From Methylotenera sp. UBA6020 (GTDB lineage Bacteria > Pseudomonadota > Gammaproteobacteria > Burkholderiales > Methylophilaceae), in assembly GCA_002429455.1 (NCBI GenBank), contig DIZU01000142.1:1-18207 (forward strand): a stretch of 18,207 nucleotides of DNA. Reading direction: 5' to 3'. The position numbers and the translations under genes are program-made. Below the pieces are notes generated by a model that saw only the letters and a program-made list of their open reading frames with translations, searched no databases and had not been told where the DNA came from. This document shows positions 6,282 through 14,539 of the stretch, in pieces; positions within the stretch are counted from its first letter, which is position 1, and each line of letters starts with the position of its first letter.

Positions 6282-8215
6282 AACGCAATCATTCACTTGC
6301 CTCCCGTACACTACGCCTTGCCATATTACGCATTGGGCTGGTGTCGATTTGTGCAAGCGCAATCTCTTACTTCCTCAATCACTCCACGATTGAGGATGCG
6401 GTTCGCAAGCAACTACTGCTGTCCACCGAGCAAACCATACAACGCGAATCCTTACCGTTCCGTGAGATACAAGAGCTTGAGCGGAATTTTCTCGATGAAT
6501 TCAGGGCAATAGACACCGACCCGCACAGCAGATCGGGGCTAGTTAAGGATTTCGACCAGATTTTTTATCGCCATACGGATAGCTCTTATACCCAGCGTCC
6601 CGGACTGTTTGAGGGCGATGCACTACCCGACGGACGCCGGTTTGGCGGAATGTCAGCCACCTACGCTCCCGATATCTCACCTAACGATGACATCAAGGCT
6701 CGCTTCACGCTGTCCTATATTTTGTCGCACAAATACGGATCCACCGCCAAGGGCCGTTTATTCAATTTCTACGGTGTGGTTCCCGAAAAAGGCTTCCCCA
6801 TCTACCAAGCTGCGGATATCGCCAAAGCATTTACCTATACTGGCCCGGAGGCGCTCAAGCTCGACACCTACGAATTTTATTCCCATGGGTTCAGCTCGCC
6901 CAACAACAACACCTTTTTTACCCGAATGTATTGGGATTATTCCAACAACGCCTGGATGACGACCGTTGCCACCCCAGATATTGCCGACGCCTCGGGCAAG
7001 CATCGCATTTTGGCATGTGTCGACGTCCTTCTGGACGAACTCATGCGGCGTATAGCCCACCCGGCCATCCAAGGCGCTTACAGTACGCTCTTTCTGGACG
7101 ATGGCGAGGGCACGCTGATTTATCACCCCAATTTTATGGATGCGATCAAAAAGAGCGAAGGCCATGCCTCGATCAGATCGCTCAAGATCAAGAACGACTA
7201 TCCACTACTCGCTGCCAGCGCCACCCTATCTCCCGGCAAGGTTGTACTGGTCGACATGAAGGATGACATCATTGCCGTTGGTCGCATTCCAGAAACACCC
7301 GGCGTGCTGACCATCCACTATCCAAGAGCGCTCATGCAACCAGCGATTCTGCAAAACCTTGCGATTGTCATCGCATTGGGCATTCTCACACTGCTGGTCG
7401 AAATCTTCATCATTCGCTCCATTCTTCAAAATCAAGTTGCTATCCCGCTTTCGCACTTGATCCGCGCTACACGGCTGGTCGGGTCATCCAAAGAGCGCCT
7501 GAATGCCAGCGACCTGCCAACGCAATCCCAGGACGAAATCGGCGAGCTTGCACGCGATTTTTCCCACATGGCGGAACGTGTGCAAGACGCGCATGAACAA
7601 TTGGCGATTAAAGTTCAGGAGCGTACCGTAGCGCTTGAGGAAGCCAACCAGAAGCTAATGACATTAAGCGTGACCGACGAACTGACCGGCATCGCCAATC
7701 GCCGCCGCTTCGATGAAGCGTTGGCAAGCGAGTGGCGACGCGCCCAGCGCACAGGCAGTTATTTGATGCTGGCAATGATTGATGTGGACTGGTTCAAGAA
7801 GTACAACGACCACTACGGACACCAAGCCGGGGACGACTGCCTGCGGAATATCGCACAGACGATTGCAGCTCACACCAACCGCGCCGGTGACTTGGTTGCG
7901 CGCTATGGCGGCGAGGAATTTGGGCTAATCATCACGACGATTAGCGCTGAGAATGCCTTAGCTTTCGCCCAGATGCTTTGCGAAACATTAGAAAAAATCA
8001 ATTTGCCGCACGCCATGTCGCCGCTTGGACATGTCACGGTTAGCATAGGCGTAGCTTGCACCGTCCATGGGGAGCACGAATCGGCAGAAGACCTGTTAAG
8101 AACAGCAGATGAAGCGCTTTACTCCGCTAAGGAACAAGGGCGCAATCAAGCCATGCTGTACGCTACACCAAGCGAACTGATCAACGGTGATGGGGATCAC
8201 ATCACTAGTAGATAG
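6278..8215 (+). CDS. Membrane diguanylate cyclase: dCache-like sensor, HAMP, GGDEF
   Basis: The product is a 645-residue sensor enzyme predicted to make cyclic di-GMP from two GTP. TM1 lies at about residues 13-31 and TM2 at about 357-380. The roughly 325-residue periplasmic part between them ends like a dCache domain (RMYWDYSNNAWMTTVATPDI). A HAMP region (about 385-435) and a short coiled coil (EQLAIKVQERTVALEEANQK) lead to the GGDEF domain (about 461-635). The active site is GGEEF (544-548), a functional variant. The allosteric I-site RxxD is intact (R535 to D538, five residues before GGEEF), so product inhibition is likely. No EAL domain is present. The TTG start follows TAGG by eight bases and directly follows a TAA in the same frame, so the frame cannot begin earlier. 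Its GC appears higher than that of the left-hand genes. The ligand is unknown. Confidence 0.93.
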   Translation: MKRNHSLASRTLRLAILRIGLVSICASAISYFLNHSTIEDAVRKQLLLSTEQTIQRESLPFREIQELERNFLDEFRAIDTDPHSRSGLVKDFDQIFYRHTDSSYTQRPGLFEGDALPDGRRFGGMSATYAPDISPNDDIKARFTLSYILSHKYGSTAKGRLFNFYGVVPEKGFPIYQAADIAKAFTYTGPEALKLDTYEFYSHGFSSPNNNTFFTRMYWDYSNNAWMTTVATPDIADASGKHRILACVDVLLDELMRRIAHPAIQGAYSTLFLDDGEGTLIYHPNFMDAIKKSEGHASIRSLKIKNDYPLLAASATLSPGKVVLVDMKDDIIAVGRIPETPGVLTIHYPRALMQPAILQNLAIVIALGILTLLVEIFIIRSILQNQVAIPLSHLIRATRLVGSSKERLNASDLPTQSQDEIGELARDFSHMAERVQDAHEQLAIKVQERTVALEEANQKLMTLSVTDELTGIANRRRFDEALASEWRRAQRTGSYLMLAMIDVDWFKKYNDHYGHQAGDDCLRNIAQTIAAHTNRAGDLVARYGGEEFGLIITTISAENALAFAQMLCETLEKINLPHAMSPLGHVTVSIGVACTVHGEHESAEDLLRTADEALYSAKEQGRNQAMLYATPSELINGDGDHITSR

Positions 8216-8393
8216 GCAAGCATGCGCAACAATATTTAAAAGTTAAATTTAAGCAAGCTATAAGAGCCAGTAAATTACGGGTTATAGAGTGATTACAACT
8301 TAGGCATAAAAACTTAGGTGTAAATTAGTGTAGAAACTTGCAGCTTATGGGGAGTAGTTAGTTTTTGCTTTAGCATGAAGACCCATACTACAA

Positions 8394-9077
8394 CTAGAAA
8401 TTGAGTGTGGTAGCAAAGTTCACGGTTTCCTGCCAACGCACCACACTTAAGCACGGCGCCACAATGCGCTGTTGTAAGCTGCTTAAATTTTCCTCAAACA
8501 TCGGCATATTGGGGTCAATTTGATTGGCAACCCAACCAGTAAGTTTTAAGCCACGCGCTTCGATCGCCTCTACCGTGAGTAGTGCATGGTTAAGACAACC
8601 CAGCCGCATGCCCACCACTAAAATAATGGGGATATTAAGCCGTAAGGCTAAGTCGGCGAGCGTTTGCGTTTGATTGATAGGCACAAAAAAACCACCGGCA
8701 CCTTCAACAATCACCACCTCTGCCAAAGCCATAAGCTGCTGATAAGCCTGTGTGATGGCATCTAGAGTCATTGCAATACCTGCTTGCTCGGCAGCAATAT
8801 GCGGTGCAATAGCCGGCGCAAAACAGTATGGGTTAATTACATCTAACGGGGCTTTTACATTGCCAGCATTACTTAACGCAAGCACGTCTTCGTTAATCTG
8901 TGCATCTAGCCATTCACCCTGCAGACCCAACTCGCAGCCAGCTGCAATCGGCTTCATGCCTACGGCTTTTAAGCCGGCACGTACAAAATGTTGCAGCAAA
9001 GCACTGGCAATATAGGTTTTACCGACATTGGTATCAGTGCCGACAACAAAGTATGACCTGACTTGTGCTTGAGCCAT
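8394..9077 (-). CDS. bioD: Dethiobiotin synthetase
   Basis: BioD closes the ureido ring of dethiobiotin from 7,8-diaminopelargonic acid, CO2 and ATP. The 227-residue protein has the P-loop GTDTNVGKT (residues 13-21) and the conserved VEGAGGFFVPI and GMRLGCLNHALLT segments. It is the last gene of the bioB-F-H-C-D operon, nine bases after bioC, with no good Shine-Dalgarno of its own, so it probably relies on coupling. It is convergent with the diguanylate cyclase; the 178 bases between them hold only weak hairpins and no clear terminator. Confidence 0.96.
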   Translation of the reverse strand: MAQAQVRSYFVVGTDTNVGKTYIASALLQHFVRAGLKAVGMKPIAAGCELGLQGEWLDAQINEDVLALSNAGNVKAPLDVINPYCFAPAIAPHIAAEQAGIAMTLDAITQAYQQLMALAEVVIVEGAGGFFVPINQTQTLADLALRLNIPIILVVGMRLGCLNHALLTVEAIEARGLKLTGWVANQIDPNMPMFEENLSSLQQRIVAPCLSVVRWQETVNFATTLNF

Positions 9078-9086
9078 CAGTGTCAG

Positions 9087-10013
9087 TTATTTATTTCTAG
9101 GCCGAAAGGTGACTGGAGAGACACCATCGTCAAAAACGGGCTTATCTTTGCCGCGCCAAGCATGGCCGTAGACCACCTCAAATGTCGCTGGCAACTTGCC
9201 GCCATCCGATTTTGCGCCTAAACGAAACTGCTCATAATTTTCTTCTAATTTTGTAAAAAAGCCACGCCCTTGCAGACCACGCGCACGGCCATCTGTGGCG
9301 TTATGTGCACCAATGCTTTTGAGGTCACGCATGACACCTTTTACATCATCGTAAGTCAGCGTAAACCGCTCCACGTCTAATACTGGGGCACTAAAACCAG
9401 CGCGTACTAAGGCATCGCCGATGTCATGCATATCTATAAAGCGGTTTACACTGGTATGGCTGCCCTCATCCGAGGTTTTCTGGCTGGTAGCAACCCTTAA
9501 TTCTTTTAAGGTATCGGGCCCAAAGGTGCTAAACATCAGCAACCCTTCTGGTTGCAACACGCGGTGAAACTCCTGCAAAGCCGCATCCAAATCATTGCAC
9601 CATTGAATCGCCAAATTAGACCAAATCAAACCCGCACTTGCATTAGCCAAAGGTAAAGATTCAATATCTGCGCACAATAGACTTTGCTTGGCACCGCCAA
9701 ACAGGGTTTTGAAATGCCTTAAAAAATCAACATTAGCGCCAGTGCTACGTGTTTTCTGCAACATAGGCAATGCAAAATCCAGCGACACAACCTGCGATTT
9801 TTTGAAACGCTTTTGCAAGGCATGGCTAGCAGCACCAGTGCCACAGCCTGCATCCAGTATCACTTGTGGGTTTATTTTCACCAAATCTAAACGACTCAGC
9901 ATTTCTTCGCGCACTTGCTTTTGTAATACGGCAGCAGCATCATAAGTATCTGCGGCGCGCCCGAACGAAGCGCGCGCCCGTACTTTATCAATGCGATAAA
10001 TATCGTCTATCAT
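9087..10013 (-). CDS. bioC: Malonyl-ACP O-methyltransferase
   Basis: BioC methylates the free carboxyl of malonyl-ACP with SAM, so that fatty acid synthesis can elongate it towards pimeloyl-ACP methyl ester. The 308-residue product begins IDKVRARASFGRAADTYDAAAVLQ, the standard BioC N-terminus. It has SAM motif I VILDAGCGTG (51-60) and later class I methyltransferase segments (SNLAIQWCNDL; FHRVLQPEGLLMFSTFGPDT). It is longer than E. coli BioC (251 residues), as is common for betaproteobacterial forms. It lies 18 bases after bioH in the same operon, consistent with the BioC-BioH pimelate route. Confidence 0.95.
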   Translation of the reverse strand: MIDDIYRIDKVRARASFGRAADTYDAAAVLQKQVREEMLSRLDLVKINPQVILDAGCGTGAASHALQKRFKKSQVVSLDFALPMLQKTRSTGANVDFLRHFKTLFGGAKQSLLCADIESLPLANASAGLIWSNLAIQWCNDLDAALQEFHRVLQPEGLLMFSTFGPDTLKELRVATSQKTSDEGSHTSVNRFIDMHDIGDALVRAGFSAPVLDVERFTLTYDDVKGVMRDLKSIGAHNATDGRARGLQGRGFFTKLEENYEQFRLGAKSDGGKLPATFEVVYGHAWRGKDKPVFDDGVSPVTFRPRNK

Positions 10014-10031
10014 GATGATTGATACTCGTCG

Positions 10032-10856
10032 TTATGCCGCAACTGGTTCTAAAAACTGAACCAGCGCGTCAATAAACTGTTCTTGATGAGATAAGAATGG
10101 GGCGTGAGAGGCGCCTGCCATTACCCGCAGATAGCCTATCGGTAGATTTTGCATCATCCAATGCGCGGCCTGCACGGGCGCTAGCGTATCGCGATCACCA
10201 TGAATGAGCAGTGTCGGTTTTCTTAAATGCTCAACCTCGACACGCAAGTCGGTATCCAACAATATATTCAAGGCTTGTTGTAAAGTCTGCGCAGTTGGTA
10301 CCGGACGCTCCGCAAATTTCTTACGTAACAACTTCACTGTGCCTCTGGCATCCTTCGCACCCATGCATTGCAGGGTTAAAAACTGCGTCATCGTTTTGTG
10401 ATAGTCAGCATTCACATTGGCAGCAAAGCTGCTAAATGTGTCTGCTGCGATGCCGACATCCCAATCGTTTGGGCTATCAATATTTTTTAGACTATTACCA
10501 TTCTTTTTATTTACAAAACATGGCGTAGCCCCTACTAATACCAGCCTACGAACCATATCCGGACGATCTAACGCGATTCGCATCGCCACTTGCGCACCCA
10601 AAGACCAGCCAACCATATCGGCATTAGCCGGTAACATTTCGGCAATTTTTTCTGCCATGGCATGTAAGTGAAACGGCTCAATCGGCCGACTTAAGCCCAT
10701 GCCGGGCAAGTCTACCAAATGCAGGGTAAATAATTTACTGAGATTTTTAACCAGCGGCTGCCAAACTGCGCCACTCATACCCCAGCCATGCAACAGCACC
10801 AGGTTAGGGCCCGTGCCGGTAGATTCAATGTAGAGATTGGCCGGGATGATGTTCAT
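10032..10856 (-). CDS. bioH: Pimeloyl-ACP methyl ester carboxylesterase
   Basis: BioH removes the methyl group that BioC added, releasing pimeloyl-ACP and ending elongation. The 274-residue alpha/beta hydrolase has LLHGWGMSG (oxyanion region, 21-29), nucleophile S85 in GWSLGAQ, an acid residue in HGDRD (probably D223) and H251 in GASHAPFL. Its start overlaps the bioF stop as ATGA, a clear sign of translational coupling. The bio-operon context separates it from generic esterases. The length is close to that of E. coli BioH. Confidence 0.94.
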   Translation of the reverse strand: MNIIPANLYIESTGTGPNLVLLHGWGMSGAVWQPLVKNLSKLFTLHLVDLPGMGLSRPIEPFHLHAMAEKIAEMLPANADMVGWSLGAQVAMRIALDRPDMVRRLVLVGATPCFVNKKNGNSLKNIDSPNDWDVGIAADTFSSFAANVNADYHKTMTQFLTLQCMGAKDARGTVKLLRKKFAERPVPTAQTLQQALNILLDTDLRVEVEHLRKPTLLIHGDRDTLAPVQAAHWMMQNLPIGYLRVMAGASHAPFLSHQEQFIDALVQFLEPVAA

Positions 10857-12010
10857 AACACCGTTTCGGCTTGATGAATTGCTGCAATCAACGCCTTAAT
10901 ATCGTCTAAAGAATGTGCTGCCGAGAGCGATATACGGAGTCTGGCGGTATTCACAGGTACTGTGGGCGGCCGGATTGCCGGCACCAAAATGCCACAGGTT
11001 TGCAAGTACTCACCTAATGCCAGGGCTTCATGATTGCCGCCAACGACTAAAGGTTGTATTGTGGTTTCTGATGGCATTAGCTGCCACTTTTTACAATGCA
11101 GATTATTTTTTAAGTACTCAATTAAAGACCGTAAATGCGCACGTAGATCATCGCCCTGTTCAATCAAACTGACTGATGCGGCTAACGTGGCTGACAGCGC
11201 TGGTGGTGCTGGCGTTGAATAGACATAACTTTTCGCAGCTTGAATTAAATAGTCAATCACAACTTTCTCACCCGCCACAAAGGCGCCTGCAACACCCGCT
11301 GCCTTGCCTAGCGTGGCCATCATGATAACGCGCGGCGACTTAATCTTGAAATGGCTCAGACTTCCTTTGCCATGCTCACCCAACACACCAAATCCGTGTG
11401 CATCATCCATATAAAGATAAGCGTCATACTTTTCGCAAAGTGCAAGATATTCAGGGATAGGCGCAATGTCGCCATCCATACTGAATACTGCATCAGCGGC
11501 GATCAGCTTGTGTTTCGCAGTACTGGCTTCGAGCAGTTTCTCAAGCGCCGCCACATCGTTATGCGGAAACCGATGAAACTCAGCGTGTGAAAAATACGCG
11601 CCATCATTCAGGCAAGCATGATTCAGTTTATCGGCAAATATCGCATCATTACGGCCCATCAGTGCGCCCAGCACGCCGATATTTGCCATGTAGCCCGTAG
11701 AAAACAACAGCGCGGCTGGCAGCTCGACAAATTTTGCCAACTGCTTTTCCAGTTCATCATGGTAGCGGTGATGGCCGGTAATCAGATTTGAAGCGCCACT
11801 GCCAACCCCTGACTCCTGCGCCGCTTGTTGCATGGCCGCAATCAGTTTCGGGTGATTGGCTAAACCTAAATAATCGTTACTGCAAAACGATAAGAAGTGT
11901 TTGTTATTGGCCACAATATGCTCAGCCTGCGGCGAGTCTAACAAGCGCCGTTGACGCAGCAAGCCATCGGTTTTGCGTTTATCTAACGCTAATTGTAAAG
12001 ATGCCAGCAT
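10853..12010 (-). CDS. bioF: 8-amino-7-oxononanoate synthase
   Basis: BioF is a PLP-dependent alpha-oxoamine synthase that condenses pimeloyl-ACP with L-alanine to form KAPA, losing CO2. The 385-residue protein has the PLP lysine K236 in TLGKAAG, the same number as in E. coli BioF. It also has the substrate loop SFCSNDYLGLANHP (41-54), GSGASNLITGHHRYHDELE (70-88) and MDDAHGFG (201-208). It begins two bases after the bioB stop with no visible Shine-Dalgarno, so it probably depends on coupling to bioB. Confidence 0.97.
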   Translation of the reverse strand: MLASLQLALDKRKTDGLLRQRRLLDSPQAEHIVANNKHFLSFCSNDYLGLANHPKLIAAMQQAAQESGVGSGASNLITGHHRYHDELEKQLAKFVELPAALLFSTGYMANIGVLGALMGRNDAIFADKLNHACLNDGAYFSHAEFHRFPHNDVAALEKLLEASTAKHKLIAADAVFSMDGDIAPIPEYLALCEKYDAYLYMDDAHGFGVLGEHGKGSLSHFKIKSPRVIMMATLGKAAGVAGAFVAGEKVVIDYLIQAAKSYVYSTPAPPALSATLAASVSLIEQGDDLRAHLRSLIEYLKNNLHCKKWQLMPSETTIQPLVVGGNHEALALGEYLQTCGILVPAIRPPTVPVNTARLRISLSAAHSLDDIKALIAAIHQAETVL

Positions 12011-12012
12011 GA

Positions 12013-13047
12013 TTAGATTTTATTGATACCCAATTTTTCAAATAGCTTTTTATCGGTTGCCGCTTCAGGGTTACCGGTGGTCAGCAATTTTTCACCATAG
12101 AAAATACTATTGGCACCGGCAATAAAGCATAGCGCCTGAATGCCTTCATGCATGCTTTGGCGGCCAGCTGACAAGCGTACAAAACTATTTGGCATGGTGA
12201 TACGCGCCGCCGCAATGGTACGGACAAATTCAATCGGGTCCAATTCTTCTGTGCCGTGTAATGGCGTGCCTTCTACTTGGGTAAGTAAGTTGATAGGCAC
12301 GCTCTCAGGCGGACGCTCCATATTGGCCAATTGCGCCAACAAGCCTGCGCGCTGATTGCGCGATTCGCCCATGCCGATAATGCCGCCACAACACACGTTA
12401 ATATCAACACTACGCACGCGGTCCAGGGTTTCAAGTCGATCTTGATAAGTGCGTGTGGTAATAACATCACCATAAAATTCTGGCGCGGTATCCAAATTAT
12501 GGTTGTAATAATCCAGGCCGGCATCTTTTAACTGCTCAGCCTGACCTTCTTTTAACATGCCCAATGTTGCGCAGGTTTCCAAACCCATGGCCTTTACTTC
12601 GGCAATCATTTTCAACACCGGCTCTAAATCCCGCTGTTTTGGCCCGCGCCACGCGGCGCCCATGCAAAAGCGGCTGGCACCATTATCTTTAGCCTCTTGC
12701 GCCGCAGCCAACACATCATCCAACTGCATTAACGGTTCACTCTCAACATCGGTATGGTAACGTGCCGCTTGCGGGCAATAGCCGCAATCTTCGGAACAAC
12801 CGCCGGTTTTAATCGACAGCAGCGTACTCACCTGCACCGCATTCGGGTCAAAGTTCGCGCGATGCACGGTTTGCGCCTGATGCATTAAATCACTGAAAGG
12901 CAACTCAAATAATGCGACAATATCTGCAACGCTCCAACGGTTTACTGTGGCGGTATCACACGACTTTGCAAGATTGGCTTTAATATGGCTAGTACTGATG
13001 ACTGACTCTGATGCTACCGTTGCAGATTTTGTTGCTGATTCAAGCAT
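12013..13047 (-). CDS. bioB: Biotin synthase
   Basis: BioB is the radical SAM enzyme that inserts sulfur into dethiobiotin to make biotin. The 344-residue product has the 4Fe-4S motif CxxxCxxC at C84, C88 and C91 ([12 protein letters not shown]). Other hallmarks are [24 protein letters not shown] (site of the second cluster ligands) and [10 protein letters not shown]. It carries an N-terminal extension of about 31 residues relative to E. coli, rich in Ser, Thr and Ala. The extension is supported by an AAGGA Shine-Dalgarno (13055-13059) seven bases before this ATG. It is the first gene of the operon and diverges from comF. Confidence 0.97.
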   Translation of the reverse strand: MLESATKSATVASESVISTSHIKANLAKSCDTATVNRWSVADIVALFELPFSDLMHQAQTVHRANFDPNAVQVSTLLSIKTGGCSEDCGYCPQAARYHTDVESEPLMQLDDVLAAAQEAKDNGASRFCMGAAWRGPKQRDLEPVLKMIAEVKAMGLETCATLGMLKEGQAEQLKDAGLDYYNHNLDTAPEFYGDVITTRTYQDRLETLDRVRSVDINVCCGGIIGMGESRNQRAGLLAQLANMERPPESVPINLLTQVEGTPLHGTEELDPIEFVRTIAAARITMPNSFVRLSAGRQSMHEGIQALCFIAGANSIFYGEKLLTTGNPEAATDKKLFEKLGINKI

Positions 13048-13100
13048 TTGTCGTTCCTTTTTCTAATGGCTTGCGCGGTTTAGCGTGCGTGTATTAACTT

Positions 13101-13128
13101 GATTTATAATGGAATTATACCTTGTCAA
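13101..13128 (-). promoter_or_regulatory. Candidate bio operon promoter with nearby palindrome
   Basis: On the minus strand a perfect TTGACA (-35) lies at 13128-13123. Possible -10 boxes are TATAAA at 14-base spacing or TAAATC at 16-base spacing; neither is ideal. Overlapping it, 13105-13119 is a perfect palindrome TATAAT-GGA-ATTATA that could serve as an operator or as a -10 on either strand. The region is the only non-coding space upstream of bioB. I see no clear match to the BirA or BioR consensus. Confidence 0.45.
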
Positions 13129-13146
13129 TGAAATATAGCGCAAACT

Positions 13147-13869
13147 TTGAACATTAGATTAAAATTTAATCAATTGTTTTTAAGCATACTGCCAAGGCAG
13201 TCTTGTCTGTTATGCGCAAGCCAAGATGGTGGCGAGCTCGGTCTCTGTAAAGCATGCATAGCAGACCTTCCATGGCACACCGCATCACAATGCCCGCAGT
13301 GTAGCTTAAGTTCCAATGGTTTAACCTGTGGGAGCTGCTTAAACTCACCGCCACACTTTGATGCAACACAGGCCTTGTTTACCTATGACTTTCCGATGGA
13401 TGGTTTGCTACAACATTACAAATATAAAGAAATGCTGCATCTGGCCAATACGTTCGCAACGTTGCTGCATGACAAAAAAATAGCTGATACGCCATCGACC
13501 AACAAGATTGATTTGATCATCCCGATGCCTATGCATCACGCACGGCTTAAAGAACGTGGCTTCAATCAGGCCTTGGAAATAGCCAAGATCATCAGCAAAA
13601 ACGCACAGATTCAGCTGGATTACAGCGCATGCCAACGCACCAAACTCACACCGCCGCAAGCCAGCTTACCACTCAAAGAGCGTATCAAAAACATACGCGG
13701 CGTATTTAGCTGCCAGCAGCAATTGCAAGGCCTGAACATCGCCTTAGTGGATGATGTGATGACGACCGGCGCCAGCCTGAATGAGCTGGCAAAAACCCTT
13801 AAACAGGCAGGTGCCGTGCATGTGGAATGCTGGGTGATTGCAAGAACGCTACCAAAACTCTTTAATTGA
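13147..13869 (+). CDS. comF: ComF family phosphoribosyltransferase-like protein
   Basis: ComF proteins are cytosolic PRTase-fold proteins needed for uptake or processing of transforming DNA in competent bacteria, and are often kept in species not known to be competent. The 240-residue product has eight cysteines in four CxxC-type pairs (C20/C23, C34/C37, C49/C52, C61/C64) that would form zinc sites. The PRPP-binding loop VDDVMTTGAS (201-210) and the family segment QRTKLTPPQASLPLKERIKNI are also present. It starts at TTG with no obvious Shine-Dalgarno, so the exact start is uncertain. It diverges from bioB and ends at a strong terminator. Confidence 0.88.
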   Translation: MNIRLKFNQLFLSILPRQSCLLCASQDGGELGLCKACIADLPWHTASQCPQCSLSSNGLTCGSCLNSPPHFDATQALFTYDFPMDGLLQHYKYKEMLHLANTFATLLHDKKIADTPSTNKIDLIIPMPMHHARLKERGFNQALEIAKIISKNAQIQLDYSACQRTKLTPPQASLPLKERIKNIRGVFSCQQQLQGLNIALVDDVMTTGASLNELAKTLKQAGAVHVECWVIARTLPKLFN

Positions 13870-13925
13870 GCTATGTGCACTAGCATTTGATTGGAGCCAG
13901 AAATCCGCCCCAGACTGACAAAATA

Positions 13926-13967
13926 AAAGACGTAGCAGCCGCGAACTTTCGGAACTGCTACGTCTTT
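13926..13967. terminator. Bidirectional rho-independent terminator between comF and the HU gene
   Basis: A perfect 13-bp inverted repeat (AAAGACGTAGCAG at 13926-13938, CTGCTACGTCTTT at 13955-13967) has a 16-base loop that can form an inner CCG/CGG pair. On the minus strand the stem is followed by TTTTATTTTG, a good U-tract. On the plus strand the stem ends in TCTTT followed by an A-rich stretch. It lies between convergent genes and probably serves both. Confidence 0.85.
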
Positions 13968-13991
13968 AAAATTTAATACCTGTACTCATTA

Positions 13992-14012
13992 GCGGCAGAA
14001 CCTGCCTGCCGC
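13992..14012. repeat. Short hairpin downstream of the HU gene
   Basis: GCGGCAG (13992-13998) and CTGCCGC (14006-14012) form a 7-bp stem with a 7-base loop, between the terminator and the HU stop. There is no T-tract on either side. It may be a 3' RNA stabiliser or have no function. Confidence 0.35.
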
Positions 14013-14064
14013 CTGAACTAGCGCTTGGGATAGGCTTTAAACTCAACCCCATGCAATGCACTAA

Positions 14065-14364
14065 TTATTTGTTTACAGATTGTTTTAAGCCTGCACCAAC
14101 AGAAAAGCCAACTTGGTTACTTGCTTTGATTGTAAGTGGCTCACCATTTGCAGGATTGCGGCCTTGACGCTCTGCACGGTGCGCTACTTTGAATTTACCG
14201 AAGCCGGTAATATTGACATCGTTGCCATCTGACAACGCATTGGTGATGCCATCTAATACTAAATTGAGCGCGTTATGTGCGTCCACTTTTGATACGTTTG
14301 ATTTTTCTGCAATTAATTCAACTAAATCTGTCTTACCTAATACTTTTTTTGTAGCGTCAGTCAT
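14065..14364 (-). CDS. HU/IHF family DNA-binding protein
   Basis: This is a small histone-like protein that bends and compacts DNA as a dimer. The 99-residue product has the HU fold pattern: KTDLVELIAEKSNVSKVDAH, GFGKFKVAHRAERQGRNP with the intercalating proline, and a C-terminal KASNQVGFSVGAGLKQSV. It is about nine residues longer at the N-terminus than typical HU (90). This start is supported by an AGGGAG Shine-Dalgarno (14370-14375). It is monocistronic and followed by a strong terminator. Whether it is orthologous to hupA, hupB or an accessory HU cannot be decided from sequence alone. Confidence 0.93.
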   Translation of the reverse strand: MTDATKKVLGKTDLVELIAEKSNVSKVDAHNALNLVLDGITNALSDGNDVNITGFGKFKVAHRAERQGRNPANGEPLTIKASNQVGFSVGAGLKQSVNK

Positions 14365-14424
14365 AGATACTCCCTGTGTGGTTGTGGATAAATATGCTCC
14401 TGAAATAGAGCGACCTTTTTTAGG

Positions 14425-14454
14425 ATATTACATTTTTCTTTTACTGGAAAGCAA
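14425..14454 (-). promoter_or_regulatory. Weak candidate promoter of the HU gene
   Basis: On the minus strand TTGCTT (14454-14449) and TAATAT (14430-14425) are separated by 18 bases, about 60 bases upstream of the HU start. Each box matches the sigma-70 consensus only partly. Confidence 0.25.
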
Positions 14455-14539
14455 CCATTCAAATTTAATGCCTTTACATTGAAAATATCGGCTTAATACG
14501 ACCTTAGCCGCGGATAATTGACCCCTTAATTAGGCGCCA

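Noticed and set aside
6758..7165. Minus-strand open frame of 135 codons inside the diguanylate cyclase
   Set aside because: It lies wholly antisense to a well-supported domain-bearing gene, in a GC-richer region where such shadow frames are common.
8258..8287. CTATAA/TTATAG inverted repeat between the cyclase and bioD genes as a terminator
   Set aside because: The stem is only six AT-rich pairs with an 18-base loop and no T-tract.
13128..13157. ATG with a nine-codon frame just before comF
   Set aside because: It is in a different frame from comF and ends at once; no evidence that it is a leader peptide.
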